A DNA stretch of 22,344 nucleotides from assembly GCA_034437455.1 (NCBI GenBank), contig DAOTUB010000311.1:1-22344 (forward strand), written 5' to 3'. The DNA comes from DAOTUB01 sp034437455. GTDB taxonomy: Bacteria > Chloroflexota > Anaerolineae > B4-G1. Below the pieces are notes generated by a model that saw only the letters and a list, made by a program, of their open reading frames with translations, did not search any database and had not been told where the DNA came from. Positions 15,001 through 22,344 of the stretch are shown here, one piece after another. Both the position numbers and the translations under genes were made by a program. The first letter of the stretch is position 1. Each line of letters begins with the position of its first letter.

Positions 15001-15808
15001 CGTTGACCGCGAGTACGATGGGGACAATCAGGTGTTGACCCTGGCCGCCGGTCCCGCACGCGATTTTTATCTCGCCGCCAGCGACCGCTACACGGTGATC
15101 AGCGATACAGTGGGTGGGACGACGGTCAACAGTTATGCGTTTCCAGAACGAGCGGCCTGGGCGAGGCTGGCCTTGCAGTTTGCGACAGGCGCGCTACAAT
15201 GTTTCAGCGAGCGGTTTGGCGTCTATCCGTACACCGAATTTGACGTCGTGAGCACGCCGATGCTGGCAGGCGGTATCGAGTATCCTGGCCTGATAGCCGT
15301 CTCGCTGGATTACTACGATGATTCGGGGAAAGAGTTTTACGGGTTGTCGTTTTTCGAGTCCGCCGTAGCGCACGAAACGGCTCATCAGTGGTTCTATAAC
15401 GTCGTCGGGAACGATCAGGTGGACGAACCCTGGCTCGATGAAGCGGTCGTTCAGTATGCCACCGGCCTCTATTACGTCGACGTTTACGGCGAGGCTGCGG
15501 CGGAGGATTATCGCGAGTCGTGGAATTGGCGGTGGAACCGCGTGGGTCGGGCCGATATCCCCATCGGATTGCCCTCGGCGGTCTATGCGGACGATGAGTA
15601 TAGTCCGATCGTCTATGGGCGCGGGCCATTGTTCATCGCGGCCCTGGCAGAGGAGATGGGGCAGGAAACGTTTGACGAATTTCTGCGTGATTACTACGAA
15701 TCTCACCAGTGGGGAATCGGCACGGGCGACGCATTCAGGCAACTGGCCAAGCGACATTGTCTGTGCGATTTGACCGAGCTGTTTGAGGAATGGGTTTACG
15801 AACAGTGA
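12014..15808 (+). CDS. HEAT-repeat lipoprotein fused to an M1-family (gluzincin) metallopeptidase domain
   Basis: This is a 1264-residue protein. The start ATG 12014 is preceded by AAAGGA (12002-12007). Residues 1-21 form a lipoprotein signal with the lipid-modified Cys21 in GTTAC, so it is exported and membrane-tethered. Residues about 33-760 contain 23 HEAT-like (PBS-lyase type) repeats with the pattern V-R-x-A-A-x-x-A-L-x-x-I-G. Repeats 5-7 are almost identical, suggesting recent expansion. The rest is an M1 peptidase module: an N-terminal saddle, a GGIEYPG segment (1086-1092) at the GAMEN position, zinc motif HETAH (1120-1124) with the third ligand Glu1143 after 18 residues, and a YGRG tyrosine (Y1201). 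All catalytic residues look intact, so an active surface aminopeptidase is likely. The HEAT solenoid may hold a substrate or partner. It leads a run of genes without visible terminators. Confidence 0.93.
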   Translation: MKRVSVLLLTLALFASGTTACSSTPVDETTIQALGYGDWDLRWAVAREVARTGPEAISPLVQALEEEEDPRVRVGAVWALGLIGPEEQALTALIRALEEDENWQVRWAAAGALGKIGPDEGVVPALGQTLEDENGSVREAAVEALVRIGPQAVPTLDQILLKHEDADVREAAARALERIGPRTVESIPTFNQALLQDEDADVREAAARALERIGPQADESVSALSQALLQDEDADVREAAARALEQIGSGALEAIPALIQALDDDCQPMREVAARTLERIGPEAVEAVPALICALENEEARIHRIAINALVRIGARAVPSLSQALQNGSDELRERAMEVLGRIGPRAVEAVPALIHVLEDEDAEMRRAAAVALEQIGPGAVEAVPALIHALPDESADVRKSVARALGRIGPEAAEAIPALGQALGDEEWSVRREAADALGQIGPRAVEVIPVIIQALEDENVDVREAATEALGEIGPGATSAVPALGRLLEDEDESVRQAAAEALGKIGPQAVSPLKQALRDESADVRKAAAEALAEIGPQAVEAVPTLIRMLEDDSDSVCKAAARALTHIGTGAIAALGQALQHENPDVRAAAVEALGGIEPKTAETIPILVQALKDEDYWVRKAAIDALRESGPEVVPAIIPVLQSERADTREAAARVLVRIGPEAAEAIPALVQTLEDEDAEVRWAAAWALGEIGPSAETIPALIQALRDESTEVRRAIAGALGKMGPEAVPSLISALEDQDPRVRRAADDALQTITGQDLDQYVARWQSWWAGHAAEAFVATLEQGMVHTSIAPHLFDVAWDDRAIFRAGLLDAGQAALDRLPDASVYHIDLQIPDDFLSLRGHEQACYTNRERKPLDEMYLRLFPNTAGGAITLSALKVDGQDVEPVYELRDSALRVPLSEPLQPGEQVVIQMDFEVEVPREMGGNYGVFGYFDDVLVLDEFYPVIPVYDDESWNVEIPPPHGDLSCFDASFYLVRVTAPEHLTIVASGIVVDREYDGDNQVLTLAAGPARDFYLAASDRYTVISDTVGGTTVNSYAFPERAAWARLALQFATGALQCFSERFGVYPYTEFDVVSTPMLAGGIEYPGLIAVSLDYYDDSGKEFYGLSFFESAVAHETAHQWFYNVVGNDQVDEPWLDEAVVQYATGLYYVDVYGEAAAEDYRESWNWRWNRVGRADIPIGLPSAVYADDEYSPIVYGRGPLFIAALAEEMGQETFDEFLRDYYESHQWGIGTGDAFRQLAKRHCLCDLTELFEEWVYEQ

Positions 15809-15848
15809 TTATGATGGAAGAATCAGATCCAATGGAGGGGGCAACAAT

Positions 15849-16916
15849 ATGTCATTGAAAGAATTGGGAATCGAACACCAACAGTTTGGCGAGACACTCG
15901 TCGCTACGACGCGCTTGACGATCCAGAAACGTGCGGAACTGCTGGCGGTGCTGGATCGGTTGGCCCAGGACGTGCCGGGCAAAGTCATCGCCGGATCACC
16001 CTTTGCCATCTTTCACTTTGTCAGCAGCGTCAAGGATGGCTCTGACGTCGAGGTGGGCTTTCCTGTGAGCCGGGCGGTAGAGACGGCGCAGGTCAAAACC
16101 AGGCTGCTCCCGGCGCTGGAAGTGCTGTCATTGCGCCACACGGGACCGTTGGAAACGCTGCGCGAGAGTTACGCAAAGCTCTACGGGTACACCTCCGCGC
16201 ACGGCCTCATCTCGGATGAGCTTGGCCGCGAGGTCTACCTGGATCTGCGCGAACCGGAGAATTGTGTGGTCGAGCTGCAATTCGTCGTACACAACTGGAA
16301 CGCGCTCCTGGCGCGCAACCTGACGCGCGTCGTGGGGATGGACGGCCGGGCGGCGGTGATGGAGGGCAGCGACGCCATCGGCATCGCGACCCCCCTCGAC
16401 GACCGCTTCCAATGGGTCAAACAGGCGCTGGAACGGATGGATGGCCTGGCCGACGAACATCAAAAGTACGACGTACTCTCAAGCTGCGCCCACGTCTTTC
16501 CGGCTGAACAGGTCGCCAAGCTCACGGTCGTCTACGAGGAGGCGCGCGAGCGCACCGGGGATGGCCTGCAAGCTGTAGACGCCGTGCTCGCGTTTATGGA
16601 CAACGACCTGGGGTGGCCAGAAGGCTCGCGGCGCGAGGGGCGCATCGTCTACGCTGCCAAAAGTCCCCGCGATCCACAGGCCTATGAGAAGGCGCAAAGC
16701 GAGGCTGAGAAAAAACAGGCTTATTGTTTCTGTCCCATCGTGCGCAACCATCTGGATCAAGGGATGCCGACCTCGTTCTGCTACTGTGGAGCGGGCTGGT
16801 ATCGCCGCCAGTGGGAAGGCGCTATCGGCAAACCGGTCACCATCGAGATCGTGAAATCCATTCTCAAAGGCGACGACGCCTGCCAGTTTGCCATTCGCCT
16901 GCCCGACGAACTATAG
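15849..16916 (+). CDS. GyrI-like effector-binding domain protein with Cys-rich C-terminal domain
   Basis: The protein is 355 residues from ATG 15849, chosen because GGAGGGGG (15833-15840) precedes it; an upstream in-frame extension would overlap the peptidase gene. Residues about 1-150 resemble the GyrI-like/AraC effector-binding fold, which binds small molecules: it has paired beta-alpha units and the VEVGFPVS and RHTGPLETLRESYAKLYGY segments. No DNA-binding domain is attached. The C-terminal half carries two close cysteine pairs, C293/C295 (YCFCP) and C311/C313 (CYCGAGW), and ends with GDDACQF (C345) followed by a short strand. This resembles domains annotated as DUF6144, L-2-amino-thiazoline-4-carboxylic acid hydrolase-like or V4R-like. 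I cannot choose among them. Metal or ligand binding by the cysteines is plausible. It is cytoplasmic, and the 40-nt gap to the peptidase gene suggests co-transcription. Confidence 0.8.
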   Translation: MSLKELGIEHQQFGETLVATTRLTIQKRAELLAVLDRLAQDVPGKVIAGSPFAIFHFVSSVKDGSDVEVGFPVSRAVETAQVKTRLLPALEVLSLRHTGPLETLRESYAKLYGYTSAHGLISDELGREVYLDLREPENCVVELQFVVHNWNALLARNLTRVVGMDGRAAVMEGSDAIGIATPLDDRFQWVKQALERMDGLADEHQKYDVLSSCAHVFPAEQVAKLTVVYEEARERTGDGLQAVDAVLAFMDNDLGWPEGSRREGRIVYAAKSPRDPQAYEKAQSEAEKKQAYCFCPIVRNHLDQGMPTSFCYCGAGWYRRQWEGAIGKPVTIEIVKSILKGDDACQFAIRLPDEL

Positions 16917-17044
16917 CGGCCCATGCAGACGCTGCCCGGTTCTGGAACACCCTGACGCTTTCCTCCACTGCCCATAGGATCGTTCAACGTCAAACTCGGC
17001 TGAAAACCTCCCACTTTCCATCAGGCGTCAAGGGAAGAGAAAAG

Positions 17045-18175
17045 ATGAGAAGAATACCACTGAAAATTTTGTTGTTGATTTTACTCTGTCTGATCTCCTG
17101 TGCTCCGGCAAACACGGCTCGCGTACCGGAGCAGATGGACGATGGTTGGCAGACAGCGAGCCTGGACGCAGTTGGAATCGACGCAGATAAGATTGACAAA
17201 GCCATTGAGCAGATTCACGACGATACCTATCAGAATGTTCACTCTATCCTGATCGTCAAAGACGGCAAGCTCGTCCTCGAAGAATACTTTGGCGGCAACA
17301 CGTGGGCATACGATGACGAGCGGCACCGGGGGGAATGGTGTGACTTTGGAGTGGACACGCCGCATAATCTGGCGTCGGTCACCAAGAGTGTCACCTCGGC
17401 ACTGGTGGGAATCGCCATAGATCGTGGTTTCATTCGCGGCGTGGATGAAAAGGCGTTTGATTTCTTTCCCGATTATTCCGATCTGAGCGACGAGAGGAAG
17501 GCCAAGATCACCCTGGAACATTTGCTCACCATGACGTCCGGGCTGGAGTGGAACGAGATGGAACTCCCCTATAGCAACATGGAGAATTACCTCGTACAAT
17601 TGTTCTTTGTGTCTGACCCGATAGCGTACATCCTGGCCAAACCTGTCATCAGCGAGCCGGGCACAGCGTGGTACTATAACGGTGGGGGGACGAACATCCT
17701 GGGTGAAGTGATCCGAGAGGCTACGGGATTGCGGATGGATGAGTTTGCCGAAAAATACCTGTTTGCGCCGCTTGGAATCACCAACTGTGAATGGGATCAC
17801 ATCAATCCCGATATGATTCATGCCTCCGGCAATCTCAAACTGCGGCCCCGAGACATGGCAAAGCTGGGTTATCTGTTCTTGAACGACGGCGTTTGGCAGG
17901 GTGAACAAATCGTGCCCCAGGAATGGATTGAGGAATCAACGCAAGAACACGCCTGGACGCCATGGGCGGATGGATATGGCTATCAGTGGTGGCTAAAGAC
18001 GTACCGTGCGGGGGCAGTGTTTGTGGATTCGTTCTACGCGGCGGGTTGGGGCGGGCAGCGGATCACGGTGTTTCCGAGCTTGGACATGGTGGTTGTCTTT
18101 ACCGGCGGGAATTATGTGGAAAATGAACCGGTGGATGAGATCATCAGTCGCTATATTTTGCCCGCGCTGCGTTAA
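17045..18175 (+). CDS. Serine hydrolase of the beta-lactamase / penicillin-binding family, lipoprotein
   Basis: This 376-residue protein begins with a lipoprotein signal (MRRIPLKILLLILLC, lipobox LISC). The start 17045 follows AGGGAAGAG (17031-17039); the open frame extends farther upstream but overlaps the preceding gene and lacks a signal. Catalytic motifs of the class C beta-lactamase-like family are visible: S111-V-T-K114 (nucleophile and general base), Y210-Y-N212 in the YxN position, and an AGWGGQ segment near the C-terminus in place of the KTG box. LTMTSGL and EPGTAWYYN are typical family blocks. Members include esterases, D-aminopeptidases and PBP4*-like proteins, so antibiotic hydrolysis should not be assumed. 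The product would sit outside the membrane near the HEAT/M1 peptidase. A gap of 128 nt separates it from the previous gene, with no terminator seen. Confidence 0.93.
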   Translation: MRRIPLKILLLILLCLISCAPANTARVPEQMDDGWQTASLDAVGIDADKIDKAIEQIHDDTYQNVHSILIVKDGKLVLEEYFGGNTWAYDDERHRGEWCDFGVDTPHNLASVTKSVTSALVGIAIDRGFIRGVDEKAFDFFPDYSDLSDERKAKITLEHLLTMTSGLEWNEMELPYSNMENYLVQLFFVSDPIAYILAKPVISEPGTAWYYNGGGTNILGEVIREATGLRMDEFAEKYLFAPLGITNCEWDHINPDMIHASGNLKLRPRDMAKLGYLFLNDGVWQGEQIVPQEWIEESTQEHAWTPWADGYGYQWWLKTYRAGAVFVDSFYAAGWGGQRITVFPSLDMVVVFTGGNYVENEPVDEIISRYILPALR

Positions 18176-18200
18176 CCGGGAATCTGCCTAGACCCAAACG

Positions 18201-21200
18201 TTGAAACTCCAAGTCTTGAATGGTGTTCAAAAAACTCGACAGGTTCAGGGCAGGTTCCTGGCGCTGTTGACAATGGCTGTCTTATTCGCGACGGCCTGTA
18301 GCAACCTGGCGCCCTCCGTCTCGCCTGAGCCTACATCCATCATCACCGAAGAAGTAAGCCCTTCGATGCCGATAGAGGCAAGCTCAGAGCGGCGCGTCCG
18401 ATTTGAGCGCATCTCTCTCGAACAGGGACTCTCTCAAAGCTCGATCTATTGTATGTTGCAAGATAGCCAGGGGTTTATGTGATTCGGCACAGAGGACGGC
18501 CTGAACAAATATGATGGATACAACTTTACTGTGTACAAGCCGATCCCCGGCGAACCGAATAGCCTGTCTGGAAACTTTATCAGAGCGATCCACGAGGATT
18601 CATCCGGCGCGCTCTGGATTGGGACGGATGGTGGGTTGGATCGATTGGATCGTCAAACGGGGCAATTCACTCACTACGGGCACGATCCCCACAGCTTGAG
18701 TAGCAATGCAGTCCAGGCTATCTACCAGGATCCGGAGGGCGTGCTTTGGGTTGGGACGCTTGGCGGAGGACTTCACCGGTTTGATCAAGGGCAGGAAAGG
18801 TTTATTTGCTACCCGATTGACTCGAAGCAAGATCGCGATATCACGAGCAGCGATGTGATCTGGACGATTTATCAAGATCGAGAGGGTGTGCTCTGGATTG
18901 GAACGGATAACGGGTTGGGCCGCTTGGACCGCCAGACGGGGCAGTTAGCCTATTACAAGACGAATTCACAAGAGGCCAATCTGAGTGAAAATTCTGTCCG
19001 ATCCATCTATGAAGATCGATCAGGCGTGCTCTGGGTTGGGACTTTTGGAGGCGGGCTCAAGAGATTTGACCGTTTTACGGAACGCTTTGTCAGCTATAGA
19101 AGCGAGTCGCATGACCCTCACAGTTTGAGCAACGATCTCATCTGGGCGATCTATCAAGATCGTTCAGGTGTGCTCTGGGTTGGAACAGACAATGGGCTAG
19201 ATCGATGGGATCGGGATGGTGAACAATTTATCCATTACTACCACGACGTGGATGACCCTGACAGTCTGGGTGATAATTCCGTCCGGTCCATCTATGAAGA
19301 TGACTCGGGCGTGCTTTGGATTGGGACTTATGCGGGCGGAATCAGCAAGTTAGATCGCTCTACAGACCGCTTTACCCATTATCAAGCGGATCCCGGAAAT
19401 CCGCATAGCCTGAACAGCAATGTAATCCGCGCCATATACAAAGACCGGGAAGGTGTGCTCTGGATCGGCACGGCGGGTGGTGGCCTCAACAAGTTTGATC
19501 GAAAAAGGGAAAGGTTTACCTTTTATTACGCCGACAATTCCAGCCTGAGTCATGATTTGATCCGTACTATCTATGAGGACCGTTCGGGCGCGCTCTGGGT
19601 CGGCACCGGGGGCGGCGGACTGAACAATTTTGATCGATGTTTGAGCGATGATACGATTCTGGCAATGATCCAGGATCGAGCGGGTACGCTCTGGATTGGC
19701 ACGGGGAGCGGTGGACTGAATCGATTTGACCCTTCCACGGAACGCTTTACCCATTACTATGCCGACCCCGATATTCCGGGCAGTTTGAGCAGCAATGAAG
19801 TCAGAGCGATCTGTGAGGACCGGGTAGGTACGCTCTGGATTGGGACCTGGGGCGGTGGTCTAAACAAGTTTGACCGGGAGACGGAGGAATTTGTTCACTA
19901 TCCTGTGGGGCCCAAAGGCTTGAGCGACGATACGGTCTTGTCCATTCACAAAGACTCATCGGGAGTGCTCTGGATTGGAACGGCGGGCGGTGGGCTGAAT
20001 AGATTCGATCCAGAAAAAGAGGCCTTTACTCATTACAGAGAAAAAGATGGATTGCCGAATGACGTGGTTTACGGAGTATTGGAGGACAGTCGCGGGTATC
20101 TCTGGCTGAGCACGAATAAGGGGCTGTCCCGGTTTGATCCGCGAACTGAGACGTTTACGAACTATGACGTGAACGACGGGCTTCAAGGGAACGAATTTAA
20201 CGGAGGGGCTTTTCACAAAAGTTGGGACGGGGAGATGTTTTTCGGCGGCCTCAACGGCCTGACCGCGTTTTATCCAGAGAGCATACAGGATAATACGTTT
20301 GTACCACCGGTCGTATTGACTTCACTGACGCAGGGCGGCGAGGATGTGCAGGTCGATCAGGCGCTCGAAAGCGTAAAAGAGGTCGTATTTCACTGGCCGA
20401 ACAACTTTTTTGAATTCGAGTTTGCCGCGCTCAGCTATGCTCAACCTGAGAAAAATCAATACGCCTACAGGCTCGAAGGGTTGAAGGAGGATTGGAATTA
20501 CATCGGAACGAGACGGTTTGGACGATACACCAGTCTTCCGAGTGGGACGTACACGCTGAGAATCAAAGGCTCGAACAACGACGGGGTTTGGAATGAGCAA
20601 GGAACAGCCATCACCATCAAGATTGTGCCGCCGTTTTGGGGGACTTGGTGGTTCAGGGTGTTGATTGCCCTGGCGCTGGTGGGGGGCGTGGTCGGCGGCT
20701 ACCGGCTGCGCGTCAAGGGGATCGAGGCGCGGAGCCGCGAGTTGGAAGCCCAGGTCGAGCAGCGCACGGCTGAGTTACGGCAAGAAGTCGAGCAGCGCAC
20801 GCAAGTTGAAGAGGCGCTCCGGCAGAGCGAAATGGAAAAAGCGGTGGCCGCCGAGCGGAGTCGCCTGGCGCGAGACCTGCACGACGTCGTCACCCAGACG
20901 CTCTTTTTGGCCAGTCTGATCGCGGAGGCGTTGCCCACTTCCTGGGAGCGGGACCCCAAGGAAGGGCGACAACTCCTGAAGGAATTGCGGCAGTTGACCC
21001 AGGGCGCGCTGGCCGAGATGCGCACCTTGCTGTTAGAACTGCGGCCAGCGGCATTGATCGAAGCCAACCTGGGCGACCTGTTGCGTCAACTGGCCGAGGC
21101 GGCTATTGGGCGAGAGGGCATCCCCATCACGGTGACGGTCGAGAGCGAGTGCTCGCTGCCCTCTGACGTTCACATCACCCTCTACCGCACTGCCCAGGAG

Positions 21201-21494
21201 GCCTTGAACAATGTGACCAAGCACGCTCGAGCCAGTCGGGTGACGATACGGTTACGTTGTGTCCTCCCCCAGCACCTGTCGCGAGCGGAAGAGGGAAAGA
21301 GGATTGCGCTCTCCATCCGAGACGATGGGTGCGGCTTTGATCTGGATGATGTGCCATCAGATCGCATGGGGTTGAGCGGCATGCGCGAGCGCGCCCAGAC
21401 GATCGGAGCCATTTTGACAATTGAGAGCGAGATTGGACAGGGGACAGAGATCGTGGTTGTGTGGAACAGTTTGACAGAGCAGGAGGCGATGTGA
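18201..21494 (+). pseudogene. Second propeller sensor histidine kinase, interrupted by an in-frame TGA
   Basis: Read through the TGA this is 1097 codons, homologous throughout to the kinase at 6790-10197. A TTG at 18201 or 18216 opens a lipoprotein signal (lipobox ATAC). The TGA at 18480-18482 (codon 94) falls where the paralogue has TGG in its first blade, GFLWFGT, so one G-to-A change explains it. The frame then stays open for 1000 codons; the next in-frame start is GTG 18531, which would lack the signal. I count 14 propeller blades; the ninth (around 19607-19690) has 32 residues instead of 48, an in-frame deletion. Y_Y_Y, membrane helix, HisKA_3 (His codon 894 in RDLHD) and HATPase_c (NN at 1003-1004, DDGCGFD at 1041) are intact. 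It may be a young pseudogene, a sequencing error, or a read-through gene. The regulator gene starts 1 nt after its stop. Confidence 0.85.
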
Positions 21495-21495
21495 T

Positions 21496-22140
21496 ATGAG
21501 TGACTTGAACTCAATTCGTGTGATGATCGTTGATGACCATGGTATGGTCCGTAGAGGGCTGGCGACCTATTTGAGGAACGACGAGAACCTGGAACTGGTC
21601 GGCGAGGCCAGGAATGGGCGCGAAGCCCTGCGGATGTGCAAGCGACTCCAGCCGGACGTCGTCCTGATGGATCTGGTCATGCCGGAATTGGATGGGACAG
21701 CGGCTACCCGGATCATTCGAGAGCGGTGGCCTCAGATACAGGTCATTGCTCTGACGAGCTTTCAGGAAAAAGAGTTGGTGCAAAAGGCGCTCCAGGCTGG
21801 AGCCATCAGCTACCTGCTGAAGAATATCTCTGGCAGCGAACTGGCCGATGCGATCCAGGCGGCCTTCACCGGACGGCCCACACTGGCCGCGGAAGCGATC
21901 CAGGCATTGATCCAGCCTGCCCGGCCGAAAACTACCCTGGGCCACGATTTGACGCCTCGCGAGTGCGATGTCCTGGCCTTGTTGGTCGAGGGGTTGACCA
22001 ATGCAGAGATTGCCGAGCAATTGATCGTCAGCCGGTCGACGATCAAGGTGCATGTCAGCAACATTCTGTCCAAATTGGACGTTTCCAATCGCAGAGAGGC
22101 CATCGCCCTGGCGATCCGACATAAACTGGATGGTGCCTGA
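21496..22140 (+). CDS. NarL/FixJ-type response regulator (REC + LuxR HTH), second copy
   Basis: This 214-residue protein is a close paralogue of the regulator at 10194-10835. The receiver has D13/D14, phospho-acceptor D59 (LMDLVMP), the ALTS threonine (T87) and the YLLKN lysine (K109). The LuxR helix-turn-helix occupies about 147-212, with SRSTIKVHVSNILSKL as the recognition region. In that helix it has TIKVH where the other copy has TARAH, so the DNA targets may differ slightly. AGGAGG (21481-21486) in the end of the kinase gene is a strong ribosome site, and the gap to the kinase stop is 1 nt. Its partner kinase is disrupted, so it may now depend on the first kinase or a small phosphodonor; this is inference. 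All key residues are intact. Confidence 0.95.
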   Translation: MSDLNSIRVMIVDDHGMVRRGLATYLRNDENLELVGEARNGREALRMCKRLQPDVVLMDLVMPELDGTAATRIIRERWPQIQVIALTSFQEKELVQKALQAGAISYLLKNISGSELADAIQAAFTGRPTLAAEAIQALIQPARPKTTLGHDLTPRECDVLALLVEGLTNAEIAEQLIVSRSTIKVHVSNILSKLDVSNRREAIALAIRHKLDGA

Positions 22141-22173
22141 GCGGAAAAATTGGTCACATGGCTTAGGCCAGAA

Positions 22174-22208
22174 ACTCTTCAGGTGTCCGATGCACCTGAA
22201 GAGTTTTT
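22174..22208 (+). terminator. Intrinsic terminator after the second sensor/regulator pair
   Basis: ACTCTTCAGGTG (22174-22185) pairs perfectly with CACCTGAAGAGT (22193-22204) around the loop TCCGATG (22186-22192), followed by T residues 22204-22208. The stem sequence differs from that of the first pair's terminator while the loop is conserved. Confidence 0.95.
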
Positions 22209-22224
22209 GTTATATCTTAACTCC

Positions 22225-22249
22225 TGCGGATTTCAAGTGCGGATTTCAA
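22225..22249. repeat. Short direct repeat before the last gene
   Basis: TGCGGATTTCAA occurs twice, at 22225-22236 and 22238-22249, a 13-nt period. It lies between the terminator and the final start codon. It could be a regulator site or lie near the end of an insertion element; nothing else distinguishes these. Confidence 0.6.
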
Positions 22250-22295
22250 CCATCGGGTGTAAAATAGGGGAAAGCAAGCGCGAAGGAGAAATCCC

Positions 22296-22344
22296 ATGCT
22301 CATTCCCGTCACAGGGTTACCCGATGATTTGGCCGAGTATCTGT
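22296..22344 (+). CDS. Start of an unidentified gene, cut by the window edge
   Basis: ATG 22296 follows AAGGAGAA (22283-22290) at ideal spacing, and 16 codons stay open to the window end, reading MLIPVTGLPDDLAEYL. This is too short to identify. The direct repeat upstream leaves open that it is the first gene of an insertion sequence, but I do not claim this. Confidence 0.5.
   Translation, partial: MLIPVTGLPDDLAEYL

Noticed and set aside
16724..17044. N-terminal extension of the serine hydrolase frame
   Set aside because: It overlaps the preceding gene, contains no signal peptide, and the ATG at 17045 gives both a ribosome site and a lipoprotein signal.
17045..18175. Antibiotic-resistance beta-lactamase
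   Set aside because: The fold family is right, but the KTG box is replaced and close relatives are mostly esterases or peptidases; the sequence does not support a resistance call.
18480..18482. TGA read as tryptophan by an alternative genetic code
   Set aside because: Other genes here end at TGA in the expected place (for example both kinases and the sigma factor), and TGG is used throughout, so a genome-wide code change is not supported.

Overview
All convincing genes in this window lie on the + strand. No rRNA, tRNA or 16S marker is present, so the organism can only be inferred. A GC-rich genome, stand-alone giant 'two-component propeller' sensor lipoproteins with HisKA_3 kinases, NarL-type regulators, many-repeat HEAT proteins and intergenic hairpin repeats resemble Chloroflexota (Anaerolineae-like). 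This is an inference from gene content, not a proven assignment.

Region 1 (1-5156): an intergenic inverted repeat and a candidate promoter lead into a tight four-gene run: two different DUF488 proteins, a probable dual-OB-fold protein, and an unusually long RecQ helicase carrying an N-terminal TPR extension. Gaps are 8-15 nt and the last pair overlaps by 11 nt, so they are probably co-transcribed and may serve one nucleic-acid maintenance or stress role. Region 2 (5157-6630): another hairpin repeat, then an ECF sigma factor overlapping its zinc-finger, two-pass anti-sigma factor, closed by a clear intrinsic terminator.

Region 3 (6631-11689): a sensor lipoprotein with a 14-blade double propeller, Y_Y_Y domain, membrane helix and histidine kinase, overlapping by 4 nt a NarL-type response regulator with a perfect terminator. 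Behind it is a 425-nt stretch with palindromic dyads, a second degenerate copy of the regulator's 3' region, and a stand-alone receiver domain whose phospho-acceptor Asp is Gly.

Region 4 (11690-22208): after a third hairpin repeat comes a long run with no visible internal terminator: a lipoprotein fusing 23 HEAT repeats to an M1-type zinc metallopeptidase, a GyrI-like two-domain protein, a serine beta-lactamase-like lipoprotein, then a paralogous sensor-kinase/regulator pair. That second sensor gene has an in-frame TGA in its first blade and a 16-residue deletion in another blade, so it looks like a decaying or recoded copy. The pair ends in a terminator that shares its loop sequence with the first pair's terminator but not its stem. 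The window closes with the first 16 codons of an unidentified gene.

The most interesting items are the DUF488-DUF488-OB-(TPR)RecQ operon, the HEAT/M1 fusion lipoprotein, the duplicated sensor modules with a nonsense codon in one copy, the Asp-less receiver next to repeated dyads, and the conserved-loop terminators.
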